Origin: Odiellus spinosus
Lineage: Eukaryota > Arthropoda > Arachnida > Opiliones > Phalangiidae
Length of the DNA stretch: 64,000 nucleotides
NCBI GenBank assembly: GCA_963920705.1
Contig: OY987232.1
Coordinates: 3,100,001-3,164,000 of the forward strand
Direction of reading: 5' to 3'
The position numbers and the translations under genes were made by a program. This document shows, in pieces, positions 15,101-28,945 of this stretch (the first letter of the stretch is position 1; every line of letters starts with the position of its first letter). The notes under the pieces were generated by a model that ran no database searches, was not told where the DNA came from, and was given only the letters and a program-made list of their open reading frames with translations.

Positions 15101-15659
15101 CACGTTTTGGCAATTTAGACAAAATCAAAGTCATTCGAAAAAGCAATTAATGGACAGTCTAAATTATAAGAATTTTCAAAAATTCGTTGAAAAACAAGAA
15201 AAATATGGCCAATTCAAGAAATTATACAATATCAAAATATTCAAATTTCAGATTTTAAAAATTCGCTTTTTGATATTAGATGTTTTTTGAATTGGCCATA
15301 TTTTCCATGTTTTTCAACGGATTTTCCAAAACTCTTGTTTTTTAGATAGACCAATATTGGCTCTTTCGAATGGTGTTGATTTTGTCTAAATCGCTTAAAA
15401 ATCAAATGTTTTGTGTCCATTTGAATACAATAATCTTTGTTTTTTAAGCGTTTTTGCTTAATTTTAACCAATTTTATATTTGTCACGTTTTGGCAATTTA
15501 GACAAAACCAAAGTCATTCGAAAGAGCAAATAATGGACAGTCTAAATTATAAGAGTTTTCAAAAATCCGTTTAAAAACAAGAAAAATATGGCCATTTCAA
15601 GAAATCATACAATATCAAAATAGTCAAATTTCAGATTTTAAAAATTCGCTTTTTGATAT
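12171..15659 (+). repeat. Mixed satellite block without a clear HOR period
   Basis: Monomers of several variant types follow one another without a period I could fix. Shared private changes, such as CGCTCAAAAAAC near 13110 and 14244 and CTCTTCTTTTTTAG near 14570 and 14950, show local duplication of neighbours. No gene or foreign insertion was seen. Confidence 0.6.
13134..13498 (+). repeat. Shortened monomer (365 bp) with a 19-base deletion
   Basis: Successive anchors are 365 bases apart. Near 13450-13465 the text reads TTTTTTATATAGATTGGGTTTG. Related monomers near 10800 have AGATAGACCAATATTTGCTC and further bases before GATTGGGTTTG, so about 19 bases of the right palindrome arm are missing. 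This is the largest internal deletion I found in the window. Confidence 0.8.
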
Positions 15660-17470
15660 TAGATTTTTTTTGAATTGGCCATATTTTCCATGCTTTTCAA
15701 CGGATTTTCCAAAATTCTTGTTTTTTAGATAGACCAATATTTTTTCTTTTGATTGGTGTTGATTTTGTCAAAATCGCTTAAAAATCAAATGTTTTGTGTC
15801 CATTTGAATCCAATAATCTCTGATTTTTAAGCGTTTTTGCTTAATTTTAACCAATTTTATATTTATCACGTTTTGGCAATTTAGACAAAACCAAAGTCAT
15901 TCGAAAGAGCAAATAATGGACAGTCTAAATTATAAGAGTTTTCAAAAATCCGTTTAAAAACAAGATAAATATGGCCAATTCAAGAAATCATACAATATCA
16001 AAATAGTCAAATTTCAGATTTTAAAAATTCGCTTTTTGATATTAGATGTTATTTGAATTGGCCATATTTTCCATGCTTTTCAACGGATTTTCCAAAATTC
16101 TTGTTTTTTAGATAGACCAATATTTGCTCTTTCGATTGGTATTGATTTTGTCTAAATCGCTTAAAAATCAAATGTTTTGTGTCCATTTGAATACAATAAT
16201 CTTTGATTTTTAGCGTTTTTGCTTAATTTTAGCCCATTTTATATTTGTCACGTTTTGGCAATTTAGACAAAACCAAAGTCATTCGAAAGAGCAAATAATG
16301 GACAGTCTAAATAATAAGAGTTTTCAAAAATCCGTTTAAAAACAAGAAAAATATGGCCAATTAAAGAAATCATACAATATCAAAATAGTCAAATTTCAGA
16401 TTTTAAAAATTCGCTTTTTGATATTAGATGTTTTTTTTGAATTAGCCATATTTTCCATGTTTTTCGACGGATTTTCCAAAACTCTTGTTTTTTAGATAGA
16501 CCAATATTGGCTCTTTTGAATGGTGTTGATTTTGTCTAAATCGCTTAAAAAACTAATGTTTTGTGTCCATTTGAATCCAATAATCTCTGATTTTTAAGCG
16601 TTTTTGCTTAATTTTAACCAATTTTATATTTGTCACGTTTTGGCAATTTAGACAAAACCAAAGTCATTCGAAAGAGCAAATAATGGACAGTCTAAATTAT
16701 AAGAGTTTTCAAAAATCCGTTTAAAAACAAGAAAAATATGGCCAATTCAAGAAATCATACAATATCAAAATAGTCGAATTTCAGATTTTAAAAATTCGCT
16801 TTTTGATATTAGATGTTTTTTTGAATTGGCCATATTTTCCATGGTTTTACACGTATTTTCCAAAACTCTTGTTTTTTAGATAGACCAATATTTGCTCTTT
16901 CGATTGGTGTTGATTTTGTCAAAATCGCTTAAAAATCAAATGTTTTGTGTCCATTTGAAGCCAATAATCTTTGATTTTTAAGCGTTTTTGCTTAATTTTA
17001 GCCCATTTTATATTTGTCACGTTTTGGCAATTTAGACAAAATCAAAGTCATTCGAAAAAGCAATTAATGGACAGTCTAAATTATAAGAATTTTTAAAAAT
17101 TCGTTGAAAAACAAGAAAAATATGGCCAATTCAAGAAATCATACAATATCAAAATATTCAAATTTCAGATTTTAAAAATTCGCTTTTTGATATTAGATGT
17201 TTTTTGAATTGGCCATATTTTCCATGTTTTTCAACGGATTTTCCAAAACTCTTGTTTTTTAGATAGACCAATATTGGCTCTTTCGAATGGTGTTGATTTT
17301 GTCTAAATCGCTTAAAAAACAAATGTTTTGTGTCCATTTGAATCCAATAATCTTTGATTTTTAAGCGTTTTTGCTTAATTTTAGCCCAATTTATATTTGT
17401 AACGTTTTGGCAATTTAGACAAATCCAAAGTCATTCGAAAGAGCAAATAATGGACAGTCTAAATAATAAG
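15660..17470 (+). repeat. Segmental duplication, copy 1 of 2 (~1.8 kb)
   Basis: The segment matches 27135-28945 at an offset of 11,475 bases, equal to 30 monomers. Shared private markers are TTTATCACG (near 15860 and 27336), AAGATAAATATGG, GATGTTATTTGAATTGG (near 16045 and 27520), GAATACAATAATC with TTTTTAGCG, GAAGCCAATAATC and AGCCCAATTTATATTTGTAACG. Only scattered substitutions were noticed. Confidence 0.82.
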
Positions 17471-19650
17471 AGTTTTCAAAAATCGGTTTAAAAACAAGAA
17501 AAATATGGCCAATTAAAGAAATCATACAATATCAAAATAGTCAAATTTCAGATTTTAAAAATTCGCTTTTTGATATTAGATGTTTTTTTTGAATTAGCCA
17601 TATTTTCCATGTTTTTCGACGGATTTTCCAAAACTCTTGTTTTTTAGATAGACCAATATTGGCTCTTTTGAATGGTGTTGATTTTGTCTAAATCGCTTAA
17701 AAAACTAATGTTTTGTGTCCATTTGAATCCAATAATCTCTGATTTTTAAGCGTTTTTGCTTAATTTTAACCAATTTTATATTTGTCACGTTTTGGCAATT
17801 TAGACAAAACCAAAGTCATTCGAAAGAGCAAATAATGGACAGTCTAAATTAAAAGAGTTTTCAAAAATCCGTTTAAAAACAAGAAAAATATGGCCAATTC
17901 AAGAAATCATACAATATCAAAATAGTCGAATTTCAGATTTTAAAAATTCGCTTTTTGATATTAGATGTTTTTTTGAATTGGCCATATTTTCCATGGTTTT
18001 ACACGTATTTTCCAAAACTCTTGTTTTTTAGATAGACCAATATTTGCTCTTTCGATTGGTGTTTATTTTGTCTAAATCGCTTAAAAAACAAATGTTTTGT
18101 GTCCATTTGAATCCAATAATCTTTGATTTTTAAGCGTTTTTGCTTAATTTTAGCCCAATTTATATTTGTAACGTTTTGGCAATTTAGACAAATCCAAAGT
18201 CATTCGAAAGAGCAAATAATGGACAGTCTAAATAATAAGAGTTTTCAAAAATCGGTTTAAAAACAAGAAAAATATGGCCAATTAAAGAAATCATACAATA
18301 TCAAAATAGTCAAATTTCAGATTTTAAAAATTCGCTTTTTGATATTAGATGTTTTTTTTGAATTAGCCATATTTTCCATGTTTTTCGACGGATTTTCCAA
18401 AACTCTTGTTTTTTAGATAGACCAATATTGGCTCTTTTGAATGGTGTTGATTTTGTCTAAATCGCTTAAAAAACTAATGTTTTGTGTCCATTTGAATCCA
18501 ATAATCTCTGATTTTTAAGCGTTTTTGCTTAATTTTAACCAATTTTATATTTGTCACGTTTTGGCAATTTAGACAAAACCAAAGTCATTCGAAAGAGCAA
18601 ATAATGGACAGTCTAAATTAAAAGAGTTTTCAAAAATCCGTTTAAAAACAAGAAAAATATGGCCAATTCAAGAAATCATACAATATCAAAATAGTCGAAT
18701 TTCAGATTTTAAAAATTCGCTTTTTGATATTAGATGTTTTTTTGAATTGGCCATATTTTCCATGGTTTTACACGTATTTTCCAAAACTCTTGTTTTTTAG
18801 ATAGACCAATATTTGCTCTTTCGATTGGTGTTTATTTTGTCAAAATCGCTTAAAAATCAAATGTTTTGTGTCCATTTGAATCCAATAATCTTTGATTTTT
18901 AAGCGTTTTTGCTTAATTTTAGCCCAATTTATATTTGTAACGTTTTGGCAATTTAGACAAATCCAAAGTCATTCGAAAGAGCAAATAATGGACAGTCTAA
19001 ATAATAAGAGTTTTCAAAAATCCGTTTAAAAACAAGAAAAATATGGCCAATTAAAGAAATCATACAATATCAAAATAGTCAAATTTCAGATTTTAAAAAT
19101 TCGCTTTTTGATATTAGATGTTTTTTTTTGAATTAGCCATATTTTCCATGTTTTTCGATGGATTTTCCAAAACTCTTGTTTTTTAGATAGACCAATATTG
19201 GCTCTTTTGAATGGTGTTGATTATGTCTAAATCGCTTAAAAAACTAATGTTTTGTGTCCATTTGAATCCAATAATCTCTGATTTTTAAGCGTTTTTGCTT
19301 AATTTTAACCAATTTTATATTTGTCACGTTTTGGCAATTTAGACAAAACCAAAGTCATTCGAAAGAGCAAATAATGGACAGTCTAAATTATAAGAGTTTT
19401 CAAAAATCCGTTTAAAAACAAGAAAAATATGGCCAATTCAAGAAATCATACAATATCAAAATAGTCGAATTTCAGATTTTAAAAATTCGCTTTTTGATAT
19501 TAGATGTTTTTTTGAATTGGCCATATTTTCCATGGTTTTACACGTATTTTCCAAAACTCTTGTTTTTTAGATAGACCAATATTTGCTCTTTCGATTGGTG
19601 TTGATTTTGTCAAAATCGCTTAAAAATCAAATGTTTTGTGTCCTTTTGAA
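17471..19650 (+). repeat. Dimer-type HOR block (~768-bp unit)
   Basis: Two monomer types alternate. One has TTAAAGAAATC, GAATTAGCC, TTTTTCGACGG and AAAAACTAATG. The other has GTCGAATTTCAG and CCATGGTTTTACACG. The AATTAGCC mark falls at about 16441, 17592, 18361 and 19131, so one trimer step is followed by dimer steps of about 769 bases. The private pair AAATCGGTTTAAAAAC and AATTAAAAGAG occurs in two successive dimers. Confidence 0.75.
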
Positions 19651-21639
19651 TCCAATAATCTTTGATTTTTAAGCGTTTTTGCTTAATTTTAGCCCATTTT
19701 ATATTTGTCACGTTTTGGCAATTTAGACAAAACCAAAGTCATTCGAAAGAGCAAATAATGGACAGTCTAAATAATAAGTTTTCAAAAATCCGTTTAAAAA
19801 CAAGAAAAATATGGCCAATTCAAAAATCATACAATATCAAAATAGTCAAATTTCAGATTTTAAAAATTCGCTTTTTGATATTAGATGTTTTTTGAATTGG
19901 CCATATTTTCCATGTTTTTCAACGGATTTTCCAAAACTCTTGTTTTTTCGATAGAGCAATATTGGCTCTTTCGAATGGTGTTGATTTTGTCTAAATCTAT
20001 TAAAAAACAAATGTTTTGTGTCCATTTGAATCCAATAATCTCTGATTTTTAAGCGTTTTTGCTTAATTTTAACCAATTTTATATTTGTCACGTTTTGGCA
20101 ATTTTGACAAAACCAAAGTCATTCGAAAGAGCAAATAATGGACAGTCTAAATTATAACAGTTTTCAAAAATCCGTTTAAAAACAAGAAAAATATGGCCAA
20201 TTCAAGAAATCATACTATATCCAAATAGTCAAATTTCAGATTTTAAAAATTCGCTTTTTGATATTAGATTTTTTTTGAATTGGCCATATTTTAAATGCTT
20301 TTCAACGGATTTTCCAAAATTCTTGTTTTTTAGATAGACCACTATTTGTTCTTTTGATTGGTGTTGATTTTGTCTAAATCGCTTAAAAAACAAATGTTTT
20401 GTGTCCATTTGAATCCAATTATCTCTGATTTTTAAGCGTTTTTGCTTAATTTTAACCAATTTTATATTTGTCACGTTTTGGCAATTTAGACAAAACCAAA
20501 GTCATTCGAAAGAGCAAATAATGGACAGTCTAAATTATAACAGTTTTCAAAAATCCGTTTAAAAACAAGAAAAATATGGCCAATTCAAGAAATCATACTA
20601 TATCCAAATAGTCATATTTCAGATTTTAAAAATTCGCTTTTTGATATTAGATGTTTTTTGAATTGGCCATATTTTCCATGGTTTTACACGTATTTTCCAA
20701 AACTCTTGTTTTTTAGATAGACCAATATTTGCTCTTTCGATTGGTGTTGATTTTGTCAAAATCGCTTAAAAATCAAATGTTTTGTGTCCATTTGAATCCA
20801 ATAATCTTTGATTTTTAAGCGTTTTTGCTAATTTTAGCCCATTTTATATTTGTCACGTTTTGGCAATTTAGACAAAACCAAAGTCATTCGAAAGAGCAAA
20901 TAATGGACAGTCTAAATAATAAGAGTTTTCAAAAATCCGTTTAAAAACAAGAAAAATATGGCCAATTCAAAAATCATACAATATCAAAATAGTCAAATTT
21001 CAGATTTTAAAAATTCGCTTTTTGATATTAGATGTTTTTTTGAATTGGCCATATTTTCCATGGTTTTACACGAATTTTCCAAAACTTTTGTTTTTTAGAT
21101 AGACCAATATTTGCTCTTTCGATTGGTGGTGATTTTGTCAAAATCGCTTAAAAATCAAATGTTTTGTGTCCATTTGAATCCAATAATCTTTGATTTTTAA
21201 GCGTATTTGCTAATTTTAGCCCATTTTATATTTGTCACGTTTTGGCAATTTAGACAAAATCAAAGTCATTCGAAAAAGCAATTAATGGACAGTCTAAATT
21301 ATAAGAATTTTCAAAAATTCGTTGAAAAACAAGAAAAATATGGCCAATTCAAGAAATCATACTATATCCAAATAGTCAAATTTCAGATTTTAAAAATTCG
21401 CTTTTTGATATTAGATTTTTTTGAATTGGCCATATTTTAAATGCTTTTCAACGTATTTTCCAAAACTCTTGTTTTTTAGATAGACCAATATTTGCTCTTT
21501 TGATTGGGTTTGATTTTGTCAAAATCGCTTAAAAATCAAATGTTTTGTGTCCATTTGAATCCAATAATCTTTGATTTTTAACCGTTTTTGCTTATTTTAG
21601 CCCATTTTATATTTGTCACGTTTTGGCAATTTAGACAAA
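19651..21639 (+). repeat. Mixed satellite block, return of the first HOR variants
   Basis: Short-form monomers (AATAATAAGTTTTC), CTATTAAAAAAC and CATACTATATCCAAATAG reappear here after being absent from about 13 to 19.6 kb. The part from about 21250 to 21620 resembles 24290-24660, sharing AAAATCAAAG, TATAAGAATTTTC, TTTAAATGC and GATTGGGTTTG. Confidence 0.62.
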
Positions 21640-22967
21640 ACCAAAGTCATTCGAAAGAGCAAATAATGGACAGTCTAAATAATAAGAGTTTTCAAAAATC
21701 GTTTAAAAACAAGAAAAATATGGCCAATTAAAGAAATCATACAATATCAAAATAGTCAAATTTCAGATTTTAAAAATTCGCTTTTTGATATTAGATGTTT
21801 TTTTGAATTAGCCATATTTTCCATGTTTTTCGACGGATTTTCCAAAACTCTTGTTTTTTAGATAGACCAATATTGGCTCTTTCGATTGGTATTGATTTTG
21901 TCTAAATCGCTTAAAAATCAAATGTTTTGTGTCCATTTGAATCCAATAATCTTTGATTTTTAACCGTTTTTGCTTATTTATAGCCCATTTTATATTTGTC
22001 ACGTTTTGGCAATTTAGACAAAACCAAAGTCATTCGAAAGAGCAAATAATGGACAGTCTAAATAATAAGAGTTTTCAAAAATCGTTTAAAAACAAGAAAA
22101 ATATGGCCAATTAAAGAAATCATACAATATCAAAATAGTCAAATTTCAGATTTTAAAAATTCGCTTTTTGATATTAGATGTTTTTTTGAATTAGCCATAT
22201 TTTCCATGTTTTTCGACGGATTTTCCAAAACTCTTGTTTTTTAGATAGACCAATATTGGCTCTTTCGATTGGTATTGATTTTGTCTAAATCGCTTAAAAA
22301 TCAAATGTTTTGTGTCCATTTGAATCCAATAATCTTTGATTTTTAACCGTTTTTGCTTATTTATAGCCCATTTTATATTTGTCACGTTTTGCCAATTTAG
22401 ACAAACCCAAAGTCATTCGAAAGAGCAAATAATGGACAGTCTAAATAATAAGAGTTTTCAAAAATCCGTTTAAAAACAAGAAAAATATGGCCAATTCAAA
22501 AATCATACAATATCAAAATAGTCAAATTTCAGATTTTAAAAATTCGCTTTTTGATATTAGATTTTTTTGAATTGACCATATTTTCCATGCTTTTCAACGG
22601 ATTTTCCAAAATTCTTGTTTTTAGATAGACCAATATTTGTTCTTTTGATTGGTGTTGATTTTGTCTAAATCGCTTAAAAATCAAATGTTTTGTGTCCATT
22701 TGAATCCAATAATCTTTGTTTTTTAAGCGTTTTTGCTTAATTTTAACCAATTTTATATTCGTCACGTTTTGGCAATTTAGACAAAACCAAAGTCATTCGA
22801 AAAAGCAATTAATGGACAGTCTAAATTATAAGAGTTTTCAAAAATTCGTTGAAAACAAGAAAAATATGGCCAATTCAAGAAATCATACAATATCAAAATA
22901 GTCAAATTTCAGATTTTAAAAATTCGCTTTTTGATATTAGATTTTTTGAATTGGCCATATTTTCCAT
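21640..22967 (+). repeat. Segmental duplication, copy 1 of 2 (~1.33 kb)
   Basis: The segment matches 34656-35983 at an offset of 13,016 bases, equal to 34 monomers, with no difference noticed by eye between the bounds. It holds two nearly identical adjacent monomers with AAAATCGTTTAAAAAC (one C fewer than usual), then TTTTGCCAATTTAGACAAACCC near 22388, then GTTGAAAACAAG with four A's. The match ends where copy 1 reads CCATGTTTTTC and copy 2 reads CCATGCTTTTC. Confidence 0.88.
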
Positions 22968-25005
22968 GTTTTTCAACGGATTTTCCAAAACTCTTGTTTT
23001 TTAGATAGACCAATACTGGCTCTTTCGAACGGTGTTGATTTTGTCTAAATCGCTTAAAAAACAAATGTTTTGTGTCCATTTGAATACAATAATCTCTGAT
23101 TTTTAAGCGTTTTTGCTTAATTTTAACCAATTTTATATTTGTCACGTTTTGGCAATTTATACAAAACCAAAGTCATTCGAAAGAGCAAATAATGGACAGT
23201 CTAAATAATAAGAGTTTTCAAAAATTCGTTGAAAAACAAGAAAAATATGGCCAATTCAAAATCATACAATATCAAAATAGTCAAATTTCAGATTTTAAAA
23301 ATTCGCTTTTTGATATTAGATTTTTATTTGAATTGGCCATATTTTCCATGCTTTTCAACGGATTTTCCAAAATTCTTGTTTTTTAGATAGACCAATATTT
23401 TTCTTTTGATTGGTGTTGATTTTGTCTAAATCGCTTAAAAAACAAATGTTTTGTGTCCATTTGAATCCAATAATCTTTGATTTTTAAGCGTTTTTGCTTA
23501 ATTTTAGCCCATTTTATATTTGTCACGTTTTGGCAATTTAGACAAAACCAAAGTCATTCGAAAGAGCAAATAATGGACAGTCTAAATAATAAGTTTTCAA
23601 AAATCCGTTTAAAAACAAGAAAAATATGGCCAATTCAAAAATCATACAATATCAAAATAGTCAAATTTCAGATTTTAAAAATTCGCTTTTTGATATTAGA
23701 TGTTTTTTGAATTGGCCATATTTTCCATGTTTTTCAACGGATTTTCCAAAACTCTTGTTTTTTCGATAGAGCAATATTGGCTCTTTCGAATGGTGTTGAT
23801 TTTGTCTAAATCTATTAAAAAACAAATGTTTTGTGTCCATTTGAATCCAATAATCTCTGATTTTTAAGCGTTTTTGCTTAATTTTAACCAATTTTATATT
23901 TGTCACGTTTTGGCAATTTAGACAAAACCAAAGTCATTCGAAAGAGCAAATAATGGACAGTCTAAATTATAACAGTTTTCAAAAATCCGTTTAAAAACAA
24001 GAAAAATATGGCCAATTCAAGAAATCATACAATATCAAAATAGTCAAATTTCAGATTTTAAAAATTCGCTTTTTGATATTAGATTTTTTTTTGAATTGGC
24101 CATATTTTCCATGCTTTTCAACGGATTTTCCAAAATTCTTGTTTTTTAGATAGACCAATATTTTTCTTTTGATTGGTGTTGATTTTGTCTAAATCGCTTA
24201 AAAAACAAATGTTTTGTGTCCATTTGAATCCAATAATCTTTGATTTTTAAGCGTTTTTGCTTAATTTTAGCCCATTTTATATTTGTCACGTTTTGGCAAT
24301 TTAGACAAAATCAAAGTCATTCGAAAAAGCAATTAATGGACAGTCTAAATTATAAGAATTTTCAAAAATTCGTTGAAAAACAAGAAAAATATGGCCAATT
24401 CAAGAAATCATACTATATCCAAATAGTCAAATTTCAGATTTTAAAAATTCGCTTTTTGATATTAGATTTTTTTTGAATTGGCCATATTTTAAATGCTTTT
24501 CAACGTATTTTCCAAAACTCTTGTTTTTTAGATAGACCAATATTTGCTCTTTTGATTGGGTTTGATTTTGTCAAAATCGCTTAAAAATCAAATGTTTTGT
24601 GTCCATTTGAATCCAATAATCTTTGATTTTTAACCGTTTTTGCTTATTTTAGCCCATTTTATATTTGTCACGTTTTGGCAATTTAGACAAAACCAAAGTC
24701 ATTCGAAAGAGCAAATAATGGACAGTCTAAATAATAAGAGTTTTCAAAAATTCGTTGAAAAACAAGAAAAATATGGCCAATTCAAAATCATACAATATCA
24801 AAATAGTCAAATTTCAGATTTTAAAAATTCGCTTTTTGATATATTTTTTTTTTTTTTTGAATTGGCCATATTTTCCATGCTTTTCAACGGATTTTCCAAA
24901 ATTCTTGTTTTTTAGATAGACCAATATTTTTCTTTTGATTGGTGTTGATTTTGTCTAAATCGCTTAAAAAACAAATGTTTTGTGTCCATTTGAATCCAAT
25001 AATCT
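22968..25005 (+). repeat. Mixed satellite block
   Basis: A short-form dimer at about 23477-24239 resembles the later 763-bp dimers. It is followed by a dimer with AAAATCAAAG and CATACTATATCC, then a monomer with GATTGGGTTTG near 24556. No non-satellite sequence was seen. Confidence 0.62.
24844..24858 (+). repeat. 15-base T run replacing the usual TTAGATG stretch
   Basis: Typical copies have GATATTAGATG followed by 6-8 T's before GAATTGG. This copy reads GATA followed by 15 T's. It appears to have lost TAGA and expanded the homopolymer, and it is the longest T run noticed. Confidence 0.8.
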
Positions 25006-27134
25006 TTGATTTTTAAGCGTTTTTGCTTAATTTTAGCCCATTTTATATTTGTCACGTTTTGGCAATTTAGACAAAACCAAAGTCATTCGAAAGAGCAAAT
25101 AATGGACAGTCTAAATAATAAGTTTTCAAAAATCCGTTTAAAAACAAGAAAAATATGGCCAATTCAAAAATCATACAATATCAAAATAGTCAAATTTCAG
25201 ATTTTAAAAATTCGCTTTTTGATATTAGATGTTTTTTGAATTGGCCATATTTTCCATGTTTTTCAACGGATTTTCCAAAACTCTTGTTTTTTCAATAGAG
25301 CAATATTGGCTCTTTCGAATGGTGTTGATTTTGTCTAAATCTATTAAAAAACAAATGTTTTGTGTCCATTTGAATCCAATAATCTCTGATTTTTAAGCGT
25401 TTTTGCTTAATTTTAACCAATTTTATATTTGTCACGTTTTGGCAATTTAGACAAAACCAAAGTCATTCGAAAGAGCAAATAATGGACAGTCTAAATTATA
25501 ACAGTTTTCAAAAATCCGTTTAAAAACAAGAAAAATATGGCCAATTCAAGAAATCATACAATATCAAAATAGTCAAATTTCAGATTTTAAAAATTCGCTT
25601 TTTGATATTAGATTTTTTTTTGAATTGGCCATATTTTCCATGCTTTTCAACGGATTTTCCAAAATTCTTGTTTTTTAGATAGACCAATATTTTTCTTTTG
25701 ATTGGTGTTGATTTTGTCTAAATCGCTTAAAAAACAAATGTTTTGTGTCCATTTGAATCCAATAATCTTTGATTTTTAAGCGTTTTTGCTTAATTTTAGC
25801 CCATTTTATATTTGTCACGTTTTGGCAATTTAGACAAAACCAAAGTCATTCGAAAGAGCAAATAATGGACAGTCTAAATAATAAGTTTTCAAAAATCCGT
25901 TTAAAAACAAGAAAAATATGGCCAATTCAAAAATCATACAATATCAAAATAGTCAAATTTCAGATTTTAAAAATTCGCTTTTTGATATTAGATGTTTTTT
26001 GAATTGGCCATATTTTCCATGTTTTTCAACGGATTTTCCAAAACTCTTGTTTTTTCAATAGAGCAATATTGGCTCTTTCGAATGGTGTTGATTTTGTCTA
26101 AATCTATTAAAAAACAAATGTTTTGTGTCCATTTGAATCCAATAATCTCTGATTTTTAAGCGTTTTTGCTTAATTTTAACCAATTTTATATTTGTCACGT
26201 TTTGGCAATTTAGACAAAACCAAAGTCATTCGAAAGAGCAAATAATGGACAGTCTAAATTATAACAGTTTTCAAAAATCCGTTTAAAAACAAGAAAAATA
26301 TGGCCAATTCAAGAAATCATACAATATCAAAATAGTCAAATTTCAGATTTTAAAAATTCGCTTTTTGATATTAGATTTTTTTTTGAATTGGCCATATTTT
26401 CCATGCTTTTCAACGGATTTTCCAAAATTCTTGTTTTTTAGATAGACCAATATTTTTCTTTTGATTGGTGTTGATTTTGTCTAAATCGCTTAAAAAACAA
26501 ATGTTTTGTGTCCATTTGAATCCAATAATCTTTGATTTTTAAGCGTTTTTGCTTAATTTTAGCCCATTTTATATTTGTCACGTTTTGGCAATTTAGACAA
26601 AACGAAAGTCATTCGAAAGAGCAAATAATGGACAGTCTAAATAATAAGTTTTCAAAAATCCGTTTAAAAACAAGAAAAATATGGCCAATTCAAAAATCAT
26701 ACAATATCAAAATAGTCAAATTTCAGATTTTAAAAATTCGCTTTTTGATATTAGATGTTTTTTGAATTGGCCATATTTTCCATGTTTTTCAACGGATTTT
26801 CCAAAACTCTTGTTTTTTCGATAGAGCAATATTGGCTCTTTCGAATGGTGTTGATTTTGTCTAAATCTATTAAAAAACAAATGTTTTGTGTCCATTTGAA
26901 TCCAATAATCTCTGATTTTTAAGCGTTTTTGCTTAATTTTAACCAATTTTATATTTGTCACGTTTTGGCAATTTAGACAAAACCAAAGTCATTCGAAAGA
27001 GCAAATAATGGACAGTCTAAATTATAACAGTTTTCAAAAATCCGTTTAAAAACAAGAAAAATATGGCCAATTCAAGAAATCATACAATATCAAAATAGTC
27101 AAATTTCAGATTTTAAAAATTCGCTTTTTGATAT
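25006..27134 (+). repeat. 763-bp dimer HOR run
   Basis: Dimer starts fall at about 25006, 25769 and 26532, with 763-base steps. A related copy starts at 23477. Each dimer joins a short-form monomer (AATAATAAGTTTTC, with the CTATTAAAAAAC end) to a monomer with AATTATAACAG and a CCATGCTTTTC right arm with TATTTTTCTTTTG. The first two share TTTTTTCAATAGAG, while the third has TTTTTTCGATAGAG and a private AAAACGAAAG. Confidence 0.82.
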
Positions 27135-28945
27135 TAGATTTTTTTTGAATTGGCCATATTTTCCATGCTTTTCAACGGATTTTCCAAAATTCTTGTTTTT
27201 TAGATAGACCAATATTTTTTCTTTTGATTGGTGTTAATTTTGTCAAAATCGCTTAAAAATCAAATGTTTTGTGTCCATTTGAATCCAATAATCTCTGATT
27301 TTTAAGCGTTTTTGCTTAATTTTAACCAATTTTATATTTATCACGTTTTGGCAATTTAGACAAAACCAAAGTCATTCGAAAGAGCAAATAATGGACAGTC
27401 TAAATTATAAGAGTTTTCAAAAATCCGTTTAAAAACAAGATAAATATGGCCAATTCAAGAAATCATACAATATCAAAATAGTCAAATTTCAGATTTTAAA
27501 AATTCGCTTTTTGATATTAGATGTTATTTGAATTGGCCATATTTTCCATGCTTTTCAACGGATTTTCCAAAATTCTTGTTTTTTAGATAGACCAATATTT
27601 GCTCTTTCGATTGGTATTGATTTTGTCTAAATCGCTTAAAAATCAAATGTTTTGTGTCCATTTGAATACAATAATCTTTGATTTTTAGCGTTTTTGCTTA
27701 ATTTTAGCCCATTTTATATTTGTCACGTTTTGGTAATTTAGACAAAACCAAAGTCATTCGAAAGAGCAAATAATGGACAGTCTATATAATAAGAGTTTTC
27801 AAAAATCCGTTTAAAAACAAGAAAAATATGGCCAATTAAAGAAATCATACAATATCAAAATAGTCAAATTTCAGATTTTAAAAATTCGCTTTTTGATATT
27901 AGATGTTTTTTTTGAATTAGCCATATTTTCCATGTTTTTCGACGGATTTTCCAAAACTCTTGTTTTTTAGATAGACCAATATTGGCTCTTTTGAATGGTG
28001 TTGATTTTGTCTAAATCGCTTAAAAAACTAATGTTTTGTGTCCATTTGAATCCAATAATCTCTGATTTTTAAGCGTTTTTGCTTAATTTTAACCAATTTT
28101 ATATTTGTCACGTTTTGGCAATTTAGACAAAACCAAAGTCATTCGAAAGAGCAAATAATGGACAGTCTAAATTAAAAGAGTTTTCAAAAATCCGTTTAAA
28201 AACAAGAAAAATATGGCCAATTCAAGAAATCATACAATATCAAAATAGTCGAATTTCAGATTTTAAAAATTCGCTTTTTGATATTAGATGTTTTTTAGAA
28301 TTGGCCATATTTTCCATGGTTTTACACGTATTTTCCAAAACTCTTGTTTTTTAGATAGACCAATATTTGCTCTTTCGATTGGTGTTGATTTTGTCAAAAT
28401 CGCTTAAAAATCAAATGTTTTGTGTCCATTTGAAGCCAATAATCTTTGATTTTTAAGCGTTTTTGCTTAATTTTAGCCCATTTTATATTTGTCACGTTTT
28501 GGCAATTTAGACAAAACCAAAGTCATTCGAAAAAGCAATTAATGGACAGTCTAAATTATAAGAATTTTCAAAAATTCGTTGAAAAACAAGAAAAATATGG
28601 CCAATTCAAGAAATCATACAATATCAAAATATTCAAATTTCAGATTTTAAAAATTCGCTTTTTGATATTAGATGTTTTTTGAATTGGCCATATTTTCCAT
28701 GTTTTTCAACGGATTTTCCAAAACTCTTGTTTTTTAGATAGACCAATATTGGCTCTTTCGAATGGTGTTGATTTTGTCTAAATCGCTTAAAAAACAAATG
28801 TTTTGTGTCCATTTGAATCCAATAATCTTTGATTTTTAAGCGTTTTTGCTTAATTTTAGCCCAATTTATATTTGTAACGTTTTGGCAATTTAGACAAATC
28901 CAAAGTCATTCGAAAGAGCAAATAATGGACAGTCTAAATAATAAG
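27135..28945 (+). repeat. Segmental duplication, copy 2 of 2 (~1.8 kb)
   Basis: This is the counterpart of 15660-17470 at a fixed offset of 11,475 bases. The match ends near 28940, where this copy turns to the short form AATAATAAGTTTTC while copy 1 has AATAATAAGAGTTTTC followed by AATCGGTTT. Confidence 0.82.

Noticed and set aside
24844..24858. Poly-T run as a retroposon tail or polymerase III terminator.
   Set aside because: It sits exactly where all monomers have a shorter T run and is flanked by normal monomer sequence, so slippage is enough.
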